From Chiua virens (Eukaryota; Basidiomycota; Agaricomycetes; Boletales; Boletaceae), in the NCBI GenBank assembly GCA_019787685.1, contig JAHNUO010000013.1, positions 1,302,001-1,366,000 of the forward strand: DNA of 64,000 bases, given 5' to 3'. The notes below the pieces were generated by a model that was given only the letters and a program-made list of their open reading frames with translations, was not told the origin of the DNA and made no database searches. Position numbers and translations under genes: made by a program. This document shows, in pieces, positions 1 through 8,886 of the stretch. Numbering within the stretch: position 1 is the stretch's first letter; the number at the start of each line of letters is the position of its first letter.

Positions 1-156
1 ATACTACTCGACGATGAGTTCATTGATGCCTACCGAAATGGTATTGTTATCAAATGTTATGATGGGAAGTATCGACGAGTCTTCCCTCGGATATTTACAT
101 ATTCAGCAGACTATCCCAAGAAGTATGTATTCATTTTTACCTCGTGCAGAACAATG

Positions 157-283
157 TGAAACAACCAAACCTTTACAGGCTTAAGTTATTTGCTGGAAGG
201 ACAATGAAAGCGAGTCTGTGTGACTAGAGAGGCTTGGAGAAACTCCAGAAGGACAAGACTGGGTCCTTCAGTGAGTTGGGGAT
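157..283 (-). repeat. Truncated 3' LTR of the outer element
   Basis: 127 bp repeated at 1382-1508 with about one difference. It keeps only the U5/R side of the LTR; the U3 part and most of the interior are deleted at the joint 283/284. The flank CAATG at 152-156 is the left target duplication. Confidence 0.8.
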
Positions 284-799
284 TCTGCTTGATCCTCCTG
301 CTCTTGGAGAGGAAGAGTAGTCTCCTGCTAAGCCCATTAATTCTCTGGTTCTATCATCTGCAGCTTTTACTTGGGCTTGAGCTTCAGCCAATTGTGTTGA
401 TGCTCTAGCAAGAGCACCTGCTAGATTATCTCTCTGCTGCTCAAGGCCTTGTATCCTGCCATTGTCAAGATTTACTTGATCTTGCAATGAGTTAAATCCA
501 GCAATTAGAGCACTCTAGTCTTGCTCTGAGATTTTTGCAGTCATATTGATAGGGGTAAAGCGGAATTAGATTTGATTGATTGAGTCTAGATCAATCTAGT
601 TATCAAGAATGATGTCAACAGTTGGGGGATCTTCAGGTATTATTGGGATAATCTCTTCAATAGGTAGAGGGTTCTCCCAGGCTACTATGTCTTCTGCTGG
701 TCCCCAACCTTGAGAAATTGGTTGAAAGAGTCTAGATTGGATCTGGTGTTCTAGGTTGATCCAGGATGGAGGGATAGACAGCACTGAGTTATCAATCAC
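224..799 (-). pseudogene. Degraded gag-like remnants of the outer element
   Basis: Two short open stretches on the minus strand, 799-596 and 487-224. The second is rich in Gln/Ala/Glu with a heptad-like pattern (EQQRDNLAGAL, AEAQAQVKAAD), as in the N-terminal coiled coil of fungal Gag proteins, and it runs into the truncated LTR. No zinc knuckle or pol motif remains. The gag assignment rests on composition and position inside the element only. Confidence 0.4.
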
Positions 800-1368
800 C
801 TATCTATATCACTGCTATGGAGGGGTATTTTATTATGATTTTTCCTGGTCTTGGTTTGCTAGAGTACCCCAGAGACTCTGGCTCAATATTCAAGAGTAAT
901 TCTTGTAGTATAATGTTGTCAAGCTGTGTTGACAACTTTGGCAAGGGTGATGGGATCAATGGGGGATGATGGGCCTTCACCAATAGTGTCCTGAACTATT
1001 TGATGACAATAGATTGATGGGATATCAATACTGGTTTGTTGGAATGGATTTGGGGTCAAGGTGTATAAGTTTCTTGACTCAACTTGAAGAAGGTTGTAAC
1101 TAGGTAACCTTCTGGTAATCCTGCTATATAAAAACTAGGGTAGGCTCGTCAGCCTCTACCTTCTCTTCTGGCTCAATCCAAAAGGAGGGAATCAGGGGTT
1201 CTTCAATCTTGTAGTAAAATAAAATGGAAGGGATGACACTAGCAATCAATACTAATGTCCTGACAATGAACTAGTGTGCCTAGGTGCACAGAGAACCTCA
1301 CTGATCAATACTAGAACTCGAAAGGGGAGGTCTAGGGTAGCTAATCCTAAACCAAGAGAAGTAAGTAA

Positions 1369-1379
1369 AGTCTTGTCCT
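1369..1379 (-). promoter_or_regulatory. Self-priming primer-binding site of the outer element
   Basis: Minus-strand AGGACAAGACT, two bases (TT) after the LTR end at 1382. It is the exact complement of AGTCTTGTCCT, which on the minus strand starts at 1485 inside the same LTR. It does not begin with TGG as a tRNA-primed site would. Geometry matches the inner element although the sequence is different. Confidence 0.75.
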
Positions 1380-1381
1380 AA

Positions 1382-1513
1382 TGAAACAACCAAACCTTTA
1401 CAGGCTTAAGTTATTTGCTGGAAGGACAATGAAAGCGAGTCTGTGTGACTAGAGAGGCTTGGGGAAACTCCAGAAGGACAAGACTGGGTCCTTCAGTGAG
1501 TTGGGGATGTCCC
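1382..1513 (-). repeat. Outer element 5' LTR, R-U5 part
   Basis: First 132 bp (plus-strand order) of the 632-bp LTR; the rest is 8387-8886. The predicted transcription start (minus) is at 1485. The last five bases, GTCCC (1509-1513), became the target duplication of the inner element. Confidence 0.8.
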
Positions 1514-1943
1514 TGAAACAACCTAGAACAAATCTAGACTGTAGAGTGTAAAGGATGAAGTGAAAGGTGGTTCAGTCCAGATGAGAGGCGAAAACTCCAA
1601 GAGAACTTTGTTAGAGCTCTCTGGATTTCATTCATGGGGTTTATATACTACATGGATATCGGAGTTCTAATCTGAGTATGAACTACGTAGATAAGCATAC
1701 TGTATTCTATTGGATGATAAGGTGTGAATCTATATGAGTCATAGATAAGAGCATAGCCTTGCACTGCCGGTGATGAGTCAGTGATAAGGAAAATGAATAG
1801 ATAAGGGACATGTGTTGATGGATGCTGTGTTATTGTGGCAGCCAATCGGATATGTTCCTTTGGACAGCCTTGACATGAGGTATGAATCTTAGAATAGGTT
1901 GAATGTCGGAGTTGAGAAGTGAGGAAAAGTTGGTATTGTAACA
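1514..1943 (-). repeat. 3' LTR of the inner element
   Basis: 430 bp, TG...CA ends, identical to 7952-8381 except about position 1708 (T here, C in the other copy). The pol reading frame runs 55 nt into it and stops at 1889. Confidence 0.95.
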
Positions 1944-4900
1944 CTATCCCCCTTCTGTTGATCAGGCTCCGAATGATCGATTTCGTAATTGAGACGATGG
2001 AGACTATCCTCATCTTCGTTCATAGTTTTATCGTTGTAGGTTCGGAACATAGAGTTAAATTCGGTTTGTGTGACTTTTAATTTTCTTGGGGCATCCGGAT
2101 GTGCTTCATGGAAGTCTGTGATAAGATCCGATGCGTTCTTTAGATTCTTTAATGGTTCCCAAGTTCTTTCGTCATCATCATAACCCTTCCAGTGTATGAG
2201 ATATTCTAAGCGGCGTCCCTTCATTCGGGAGTCAACAATGTATTCTGCTTCGAATTCTTCTTCTCGGTCATCTCCTACTATGACAGGTCGTGGTTTATAA
2301 ACCGGCTGTTCGGGGAGATGTTCCTTATAAGGTTTGACCTGAGAGATGTTTACGACTGGATGTATTTTCATAGTGCGTGGGAGTCGAAGTTTTAAAGCAT
2401 TCGGACCGTGCATGGATATTATGTCATAAGGTCCAATCCACTTGTCTGTGAATTTCGGATGTTGTTTTATTTTTAGGTTTGCCGTGGAGAGCCAGACCTT
2501 ATTGCCAACTGAATAGGAGGGAGGTTCTGATCTCGATCTATCTGCAATGTTTTTCATGTTTTCCGCGGCTTTATCTATGTTAGATTTGGTTTGTTCTAGA
2601 ACTTCGGAGAAATCCGTAATGTAGTTCTGAGCAGCCGGGTTTTTCATAGGTTGTGGCATAATTCCCATCCTGGGGACGTAGGAACGTGTAATCTCGAATG
2701 GTGAGAATTTAGTGGCAGTGTGTTTTTTGCTGTTGTATGAGAATTGTGCGAGAGGCAGCCAATCGGCCCATGTGTTATCCTTCTCTGCACAGAACATGCG
2801 AAGATACTGTTGCACTTCTCGATTCATTCGTTCCGATTGTCCATCTGTTTGTGGATGATGTGCGGTGCTTAATTTGGGTGTTATTTTTAACCCTGAGCAT
2901 ATATCTTTCATAAGTTGGGAGGCGAATTGTGGTCCTCTATCCGATATAATGGTTTTCGGGAGGCCATGGTGTTTCCATATGTGTGAGAGATATAGTTTAG
3001 AGAGATCCATAGATGTACACGTTTTGTGGCATGGGATGAATTCGACTTCTTTAGAGAATCGATCCACGACTGTGAGAATGGAGTCATAGGAGTGTGAAAG
3101 TGGGAGATCTGTAATGAAATCTGCTGAGATATCTTCCCATGGTAATGATGGTGTTTCTAAAGGTTGCAGGAGTCCTGCTGTTTTCTGATTAGAACCTTTG
3201 AAACGAGCGCATCTTTCACAGTGTGAGACATAATTTTTGACTTCTTCATTCATTCGAGGCCAGATATAGGTTCGAGATAGAAGTTCTAAAGTTTTGTCGT
3301 AACCGGGGTGTCCGGCTTCCGGTGTGTCATGAAACATAGTAATAGATTTAGTGCGTAATGCATCGGGAATGAAGATCCTATCCCCCTTTCTAAGGAAGGC
3401 GTCCTCGACTTTGTATCCGATAGAAAGTAGGTGTTTCATGGCATTAGGTGATAATTTCATAGTTTCATGTTGTACGTTGGATAAGAATTGATCACCATTG
3501 TATAGGAGAGTGACGGCTGATCTAATCTTAGATGGATCTATGAGAAGGATTCCTTTGTTATCATCTTCGATTCCGATCATGTGATCTTCTCGTCTGCTTA
3601 AAGCATCTGCTTTTCCCATAGTGACTCCAGCCTTGTGGTGCCAAGTGAAGTTAAAGCGTGAGAGATATTGTGCCCATCTCGCTTGTCTTCAGTTAAGGTC
3701 TTGGCGTGTCATAAACCACGTAAGGTTCTGGTGGTCATTCCATATTTCAAATTCATATTTTGCACCCTCAAGATAGTGGCGCCATAGTTCTAGAGAGCGG
3801 ATAACTGAGAGCATTTCTTTATCGGCTATTGGGTAGTTCCGTTCTTCTGGTGTCATAGAGTGGCTATTGTAAGCGACTGGGTGCCAGAGTCCTTCTTTTT
3901 CTAAAGATAGAACTGCTCCTGTTGCGAAATCCGATGAATCACATTCTAAGCGATATTTGGCATTCTGATCCGGATAAGCAAGGATAGGGGCTGTCGTAAA
4001 AGCCTTTTTAAGCGTAGTGAATGCTTCGTCACAGGCGAAGGTCCATTCAAATTTTTGATCCTTTTTTGTAAGGTCATGTAAAGGTCGTGCTATTTTTCCA
4101 TAATCTTTAATGAATCTGCGATAGAAGTTGGCAAGTCCGAGGAAACTTCTGATGTGTTTGACTGAGGTGGGAGTAGGCCATTCTGCGACTGCTTTGGTTT
4201 TCTCATTGTCCATTTTAATTCCATTAGTTCCCACGATCATTCCGAGGAAGTCCACTTCTTTTACGCGAAAGAAGCATTTTTCTGGTTTTACGTATAGGTC
4301 ATTTTCTTCCAGGCGTTTGAGTACTTCGAGTACTATTTTGTCATGAGTTTCATAATCATCAGTATCTGTGAAGATCATAAGGTCATCGATGTAGACGACA
4401 ACGACGCCATTCATATCGGCAAAGATTTCGTTCATCATGGTTTGAAACGTTGCTGGTGAGTTACATAATCCGAAGTACATGACGATGGGTTCGAAAGACC
4501 CGCGGTGGCAGACAAAGGCTGCTTTCCATTCGTCGCCTTCTTTGATACGTACGTTATTGTATCCCCATCGGAGATCCATTTTTGTGAATAGTTTAGCGTC
4601 TTTTAATTTATCCACGAGCTGCGAAATGAGTGGTAAGGGATAGTTGTTTTTAGTCGTGTGTTCGTTTAGATATCGGTAATCCTGGACCATACGCTTCTTT
4701 CCATCTTTTTTTGGAACAAAGAAGACCGGAGATGTCTGTTCGGACTTAGAGGGTCTGATGTAACCTTTCTTTAATTGGTCATCAATAAATGCGGAAACCT
4801 CCTCTTGTTCTGTGACAGAGAGGGGTATTAAGCGACCCTTCTTGGGAACAAAAGACTCTTTTAGGTCAATATGGTGATCCCATGGTTTGCGTAATGGTAT

Positions 4901-5746
4901 CCTTTCGGATTCCGTTTTTCCAAATACTTTAGCATATTTCATATATTCTCGTGGGACCATCTCTTCAAGAGTGCGTTCCTTAGGAGGAGAAGGTGGAGTT
5001 TCCATGTTTGCGGTAAAAATACGGGATTCCGCAATAGAGTTTGCATATTTAAGTTCTTCTGCGATAATGGAATCCAAGAAATCATCTTCTTCTTGAGAAT
5101 GGCATGATTCGGGACATCTCCGCATTACAACCGATCCAGTGGACCAATCTATATGGGGATTGTGGTGCTTTAACCATGTATATCCGAGGATAAGGTCGTT
5201 CTTTCCAAGGTTGGTAATTTCGGCATCCACTATTTCCCTGTGTCCTTTGTAGTCGATTAATAGTTGTGTGGCGTGAGTAATGGAACCTGCTTGATTTTTG
5301 GTTCCATCGACATTGAAGACTTGTATGGCATGAGGAAGGGCGTGAGTGGGGAGTTTATGCTTTGCGACGTAATCCTCGTGTATGAAGATCGCATTAGCTC
5401 CACTATCAAGAAGTGCTTTTGCTCCAACATAACCAATTTGGTTTACTGGGGATACCAAAATTGGTAAAATAATTTCTTTTTCTACCGATGTAGATCTAAT
5501 GAAAGACCCATCGGGTATTTGTTTTGGGACAGAATTAAGCACGGAACTATCGTGTCCGCCGCGCTCCGCAGAGACGCTGTCAACGCTTTCGTTTTCTGTT
5601 GTTTTTGATGGTTTAGGTAGTTTATCCTCTTGCCAGGGAGGTATTTCTGAATAGGTGAAATCGAATTTCAAAGAGATAGAGTTTTCATATTCTTTTGGAA
5701 GGGGTGTGCGAACGTGAGATCCCAGTTTACTCAGTTCGCCTTGCCT
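1889..5746 (-). pseudogene. pol: Pol of the inner element (PR-RT-RH-IN-chromodomain) with one nonsense codon
   Basis: Read in the -1 frame relative to gag from the slip site. Counting from 5671: protease DSGAN at about 89-93, RT with YIDD at 427-430, RNase H from about 560. A TGA at 3691-3689 cuts RNase H; both halves are in the same frame. Downstream: H2C2 zinc finger (H-x4-H...CERC), DDE integrase core (ADFITD, SDRGPQF, PQTDGQSER), then a chromodomain at about 2120-2280 (EYLIHWKGYDDDERTWEP). The stop sits where a CGA arginine codon would be expected, a CpG-to-TpG change. The frame ends at 1889, 55 nt inside the 3' LTR. Confidence 0.92.
1944..1956 (-). promoter_or_regulatory. Polypurine tract of the inner element
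   Basis: Minus-strand AGAAGGGGGATAG directly against the 3' LTR, whose minus-strand start is TGTTAC. This is the expected plus-strand primer of LTR elements. It lies inside the pol reading frame. Confidence 0.8.
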
Positions 5747-5752
5747 TTTCCC
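5708..5752 (-). promoter_or_regulatory. -1 ribosomal frameshift signal between gag and pol
   Basis: Slippery heptamer G GGA AAA at 5752-5746, correctly phased to the gag frame. Then a 6-nt spacer (5745-5740) and a hairpin: GCGAAC (5739-5734) pairs with GTTCGC (5713-5708), TGAG (5733-5730) pairs with CTCA (5718-5715), with one bulged C and an 11-nt loop. After slipping back one base the frame reads into pol without a stop. The gag TGA lies in the stem. All elements are visible in the sequence; activity is inferred. Confidence 0.85.
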
Positions 5753-6900
5753 TTTCCATTCTTATTTTCGTACATGTCGAAGTAATATGCTTGTACTTCT
5801 TCAGGAGTCATTCCTCGGATGGCCGCGAAAGGGTCCTTATCCGGGACTGAAGAGGTTGAAGCTTTAGGGGTTTCTTTTTGAGATGTGGATCTCGCTTTTC
5901 GAGTTTTTCCACATGAGGCTTTATGGTTTCCGGCGTAGTATTTACATTCCGGGCATTGTACTTTGGGTTTGGGACAATCCTTAGGGTAGTGTCCTTTCTC
6001 TCCGCAGTTGAAGCATTTGGGGTTGGCCTTCTTTTGGCCGAATGCTCTCACTTCTTTGCCGGTAAACCAGCCATCTTCGTCTTGCTCATATGTCACAGCC
6101 CCTATGTCCATTGCATTGGGGTCTTTCTGTTTCCAATTTCTTTCTCCTCGAACGTAATTGATCGATTCGAAGGAGTTACCTGCTGTGCGAATTGCGGCGA
6201 GGTATTTGGTGACTGCTTGATTGCGGTCGGCAATGAAGGAGGGGTGTGAAGAGTTTGTGTAGATCGGATCATTCGGATCTTGCCGTTGTCCGTCTTTGAA
6301 TATTTGGAATATTATGCTTCTGGCGGTGTTTGTTTCCAGAAGCCTTATGGCATGTGTGGGATCGATCTGGGCTTGTTGCCACAGATTTTCCCATCGGACT
6401 ATGAAGTCTTCGACCCTCATGTTACCCTGTTTCAGGTTTTCCAATTGGGTTCGAGCCCAGTCCACCTTGTTGTTTTGTCGGAACATTCCTTCTATGTCCA
6501 CGACCAGTTGTGCCCATGTTAGTTTAGAACCTTGAGCTAATCTTGTTTCGGCAAATTGTGAACTCTTAGCCCCTTTAAGGCGTGAGAGTACTGCCAATAC
6601 TGCATGGTGTGAATCAGGGGCGATAGCTCTCTGATTAATGTCGAGCCATCCTTTCATCTTAGCCCACCATTCTTCGAATTTGGTTTGATCTCCGTCGTAG
6701 AGACCGGGGTCTGCGAATATTTCGACTTTAGATGAGGAGGCTGCTGGTGCTGCTGCTCCAGCATTGATTTTGTTTTCTAGCGTGGCAACTACATTTGTCA
6801 ATTCTTGGACCAGCCAAGCCGATGCCGTGAGGCGATCTCCATCGCTCAATGATTGGTTGTTTAGATCTTTTAGGGCGGTGGCGTAGGTGTATCCTGACAT
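5731..6900 (-). CDS. gag: Gag polyprotein of the inner element
   Basis: ATG at 6900-6898 (A at -3), 389 residues, TGA at 5733-5731. The capsid region is typical of fungal Ty3 Gag (FEEWWAKMKGWLD, EDFIVRWENLWQQA). Near the C-terminus lie a CCHC zinc knuckle C-x2-C-x4-H-x4-C (CFNCGEKGHYPKDC) and a second C-x2-C-x6-H-x3-C. The tail is Lys/Gly rich, and its last codons contain the slippery site for the shift into pol. It is the second ATG on the predicted mRNA. Confidence 0.93.
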   Translation of the reverse strand: MSGYTYATALKDLNNQSLSDGDRLTASAWLVQELTNVVATLENKINAGAAAPAASSSKVEIFADPGLYDGDQTKFEEWWAKMKGWLDINQRAIAPDSHHAVLAVLSRLKGAKSSQFAETRLAQGSKLTWAQLVVDIEGMFRQNNKVDWARTQLENLKQGNMRVEDFIVRWENLWQQAQIDPTHAIRLLETNTARSIIFQIFKDGQRQDPNDPIYTNSSHPSFIADRNQAVTKYLAAIRTAGNSFESINYVRGERNWKQKDPNAMDIGAVTYEQDEDGWFTGKEVRAFGQKKANPKCFNCGEKGHYPKDCPKPKVQCPECKYYAGNHKASCGKTRKARSTSQKETPKASTSSVPDKDPFAAIRGMTPEEVQAYYFDMYENKNGKGKGKAN

Positions 6901-6902
6901 AT

Positions 6903-7148
6903 TTACCAAGCGTCAGTTGCAGGTTCTGGTGCTCCCCAAGCGTTAGCGGTGGCTGTTCCGTATTCTTCGTAGGGTGAGAAGAGACCGAAGGTTACTGCGA
7001 AAGGGTAGTCTCGTCGTTTGATAGAGACGTAGATGGGTCTTTGCGATTCTTGTACCTTGTTTGTAAGGTAGAATGCGATGTAGGAGAAGAGGAAAGTGAC
7101 TAGAGTGCAAGCAGCGATAAGGACGATTGCAACGAGTTCCCAAGACAT
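6903..7148 (-). CDS. ORF-B: 81-residue membrane protein at the first ATG of the inner element
   Basis: ATG at 7148-7146, TAA at 6905-6903. Residues about 4-29 are a hydrophobic helix (VAIVLIAACTLVTFLFSYIA), followed by a short basic/aromatic tail, so a single-pass membrane protein is likely. The start context is weak (T at -3, T at +4). It is the first ATG downstream of the predicted start at 8050. Its stop is separated from the gag ATG by two bases. I know of no standard Ty3/gypsy protein like this ahead of Gag; function unknown. Confidence 0.65.
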   Translation of the reverse strand: MSWELVAIVLIAACTLVTFLFSYIAFYLTNKVQESQRPIYVSIKRRDYPFAVTFGLFSPYEEYGTATANAWGAPEPATDAW

Positions 7149-7164
7149 AAAATTTGTTTGCTAT

Positions 7165-7833
7165 TTATAGGTAGCGAGAAGGTATCCTAAGAGTGTTTCT
7201 AGGACGTAAGGAGGGGAATTCGAAGTTATTGTATTGTGAGTAGGGGCGTATTCGAGAGGGGACTTGGTTCGCTTTGTAGCGTCTAAGTATTCTTTTCCTC
7301 TCTAGCTCTGTGCGAGCGTTTCTCCTTTCAATTTCACGAGGTGGGAGCCAATCGTTAGGGTCTCCGAAACTTTCCTCAGAGGGTTCTCTTAATGGAACAG
7401 GAGGGAAAGGGGACGGTTCTCTTTTGGGAATAGGAGCGGGGAAGTATTCGCGCTCTGGTTCCTCAGTTGGATACCGTAATTCCGGGCTGTCGGGCCGGGT
7501 TGACTCTCTGTTTGTTGAGTAGTCTGGGAGCGAAGAATCGTCTCCTAAAAAGTGGCCTAATAAGGCGTGGAAAATCTCTGTGTCTGTCCTGTCCTCGGGA
7601 TCAAGATCCTCTAAGGCAACTACCTCGGCGAGATAGGCGGCGTCAAGTACGTAGGGTTCTTCCTTTATATCAGGGAAGGCCTCGTTGGCGGCGGCGACAA
7701 TGGAGAGAGGGAGGGAAGTCACTATTTTTGTGGTCTCAGTAAAGAGGACAATAAGCGACGAGTGCGCTATCGACTTCTGCGCTATATGGACCTTAGGTCT
7801 CGAGCGGCTTTTGAAGAGGATAAAATCTTCCGT
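7165..7833 (-). CDS. ORF-A: open frame without any ATG in the leader of the inner element
   Basis: Open from 7833 (after an in-frame TGA) to the TAA at 7167-7165, 222 codons. It contains no ATG at all; a GTG at 7722 would give 185 residues and an ACG lies at 7833-7831. The product would be acidic and Pro/Glu/Arg-rich in the middle (EEPERE, PKREPSPFPP, REPSEES), then basic (RRNARTELERKRILRRYK). I recognise no domain. It ends 16 nt before the ORF-B ATG. An open frame this long in leader sequence is unlikely by chance, so initiation at a near-cognate codon or after splicing is inferred, not shown. Confidence 0.5.
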   Translation of the reverse strand, partial: TEDFILFKSRSRPKVHIAQKSIAHSSLIVLFTETTKIVTSLPLSIVAAANEAFPDIKEEPYVLDAAYLAEVVALEDLDPEDRTDTEIFHALLGHFLGDDSSLPDYSTNRESTRPDSPELRYPTEEPEREYFPAPIPKREPSPFPPVPLREPSEESFGDPNDWLPPREIERRNARTELERKRILRRYKANQVPSRIRPYSQYNNFEFPSLRPRNTLRIPSRYL

Positions 7834-7938
7834 TCAAAGGGTTGCGACTTACTCTGTGCGCTTGTTCCTCTTGTTTAGTGGTAAGACGGCTACGACGAGG
7901 TCGAGGGACTTGACAGTAGTATCGACGGCGAAGAAAGC

Positions 7939-7949
7939 AACAAAGTTCT
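7939..7949 (-). promoter_or_regulatory. Self-priming primer-binding site of the inner element
   Basis: Minus-strand AGAACTTTGTT, two bases (TT) after the LTR end. It pairs over exactly 11 nt with AACAAAGTTCT at 8050-8040 in the LTR; the flanking bases do not pair. It has no TGG start, so tRNA priming is unlikely. Established parallel: Tf1/sushi elements prime reverse transcription with 11 nt of their own RNA 5' end. Confidence 0.8.
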
Positions 7950-7951
7950 AA

Positions 7952-8381
7952 TGAAACAACCTAGAACAAATCTAGACTGTAGAGTGTAAAGGATGAAGTG
8001 AAAGGTGGTTCAGTCCAGATGAGAGGCGAAAACTCCAAGAGAACTTTGTTAGAGCTCTCTGGATTTCATTCATGGGGTTTATATACTACATGGATATCGG
8101 AGTTCTAATCTGAGTATGAACTACGTAGATAAGCATACTGTATCCTATTGGATGATAAGGTGTGAATCTATATGAGTCATAGATAAGAGCATAGCCTTGC
8201 ACTGCCGGTGATGAGTCAGTGATAAGGAAAATGAATAGATAAGGGACATGTGTTGATGGATGCTGTGTTATTGTGGCAGCCAATCGGATATGTTCCTTTG
8301 GACAGCCTTGACATGAGGTATGAATCTTAGAATAGGTTGAATGTCGGAGTTGAGAAGTGAGGAAAAGTTGGTATTGTAACA
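7952..8381 (-). repeat. 5' LTR of the inner element
   Basis: 430 bp. On the minus strand U3 is 8381-8051, with the predicted start of R at 8050 and the LTR ending at 7952. Followed on the plus side by the target duplicate GTCCC. Confidence 0.95.
8050..8085 (-). promoter_or_regulatory. Core promoter of the inner element: TATA box and predicted start site
   Basis: Minus-strand TATATAAA at 8085-8078, 27 nt before AACAAAGTTCT, which starts at 8050 and is the exact complement of the primer-binding site. In Tf1-type elements the RNA 5' end is the primer, so the start site can be inferred from the pairing. ATG triplets are present just upstream of 8050 and vanish just downstream, which also fits a start here. 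Confidence 0.75.
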
Positions 8382-8386
8382 GTCCC

Positions 8387-8886
8387 TTTTATACTATTCT
8401 ACTGTTTGTACAAGTGTAAGGTAAATCTACAGATATGCTATGCTATGGGACAAGGGTTTGAATGGGTATAGGGTATATGGATCTAGAATACATAGCCATA
8501 GAATGTAATTGCATCATAGACATGAGGAGGAATGGATATGAGGGTAGGCATGAGGTGAGGTAGGCATGAGGTGAGCATGTGTAGAATGAAATGACATACT
8601 ATGAGTCTAGAGGGTGTCTGAGGGCTTGTATGGTCTAGGCTGGTCAAGGGTTAGTGGTTCTAGACCATAGCAAGGCATGGGTCAATGTATTTCAATCATA
8701 TATCACTTTGTATTTGCTAAGTGTTCAGTTCCGGAGTTTCCGAGAGCGTGGGAATTTCGGAAACTCCGGAAACTCGGAAACTCGGAAGGAATGGAATGCT
8801 TATAGCAAGCTCAAATGCAAAGGGAAAAATATGGAAAAATAGGCAAAAATAGAGGGATTAGGATAGTATATTGTGTGATTGTAACA
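8387..8886 (-). repeat. Outer element 5' LTR, U3 part
   Basis: Continuation of 1382-1513 beyond the inner insertion, ending TGTAACA followed by the CAATG duplicate. The minus-strand TATAAAA at 8393-8387 would lie 29 nt upstream of the start at 1485 in the empty site. Otherwise non-coding, with a run of near-repeated 'gaaactcggaaa' near 8755-8785. Confidence 0.8.

Larger units (their letters stand above)
1514..8381 (-). mobile_element. Inner, young Ty3/gypsy chromovirus (self-priming type)
   Basis: 6868 bp, transcribed on the minus strand, flanked by GTCCC at 1509-1513 and 8382-8386. The 430-bp LTRs differ at one position that I can find. Order on the minus strand: LTR, self-priming PBS, ORF-A, ORF-B (membrane segment), gag, pol (protease, RT, RNase H, integrase, chromodomain), polypurine tract, LTR. 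The chromodomain at the integrase C-terminus makes it a chromovirus. Pol carries one nonsense codon (3689-3691), so this copy would need help in trans for late Pol functions. Near-identical LTRs imply recent insertion. Confidence 0.95.
157..8886 (-). mobile_element. Outer, older LTR retrotransposon, deleted and interrupted
   Basis: Bounded by the 5-bp target duplication CAATG at 152-156 and 8887-8891. The plus-strand ends are TGAAACAACC at 157 and TGTAACA at 8886, i.e. TG...CA. Its 5' LTR for minus-strand transcription is 1382-1513 plus 8387-8886, about 632 bp once the inner element is removed. The other LTR survives only as 157-283. The internal region is cut down to 284-1381 and holds broken gag-like reading frames. 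Its terminal decamer is the same as that of the inner element, so both belong to one lineage. It cannot be autonomous. Confidence 0.85.

Noticed and set aside
157..1508. 127-bp direct repeats as complete LTRs of a small (TRIM-like) element.
   Set aside because: The repeat ends are not TG...CA at 283/1508, and the true outer boundary with CAATG duplication lies at 8886, so these are parts of a longer LTR.
1648..8283. A 65-codon frame repeated in both LTRs (minus).
   Set aside because: It lies in U3, upstream of the predicted RNA start, and is duplicated only because the LTRs are.
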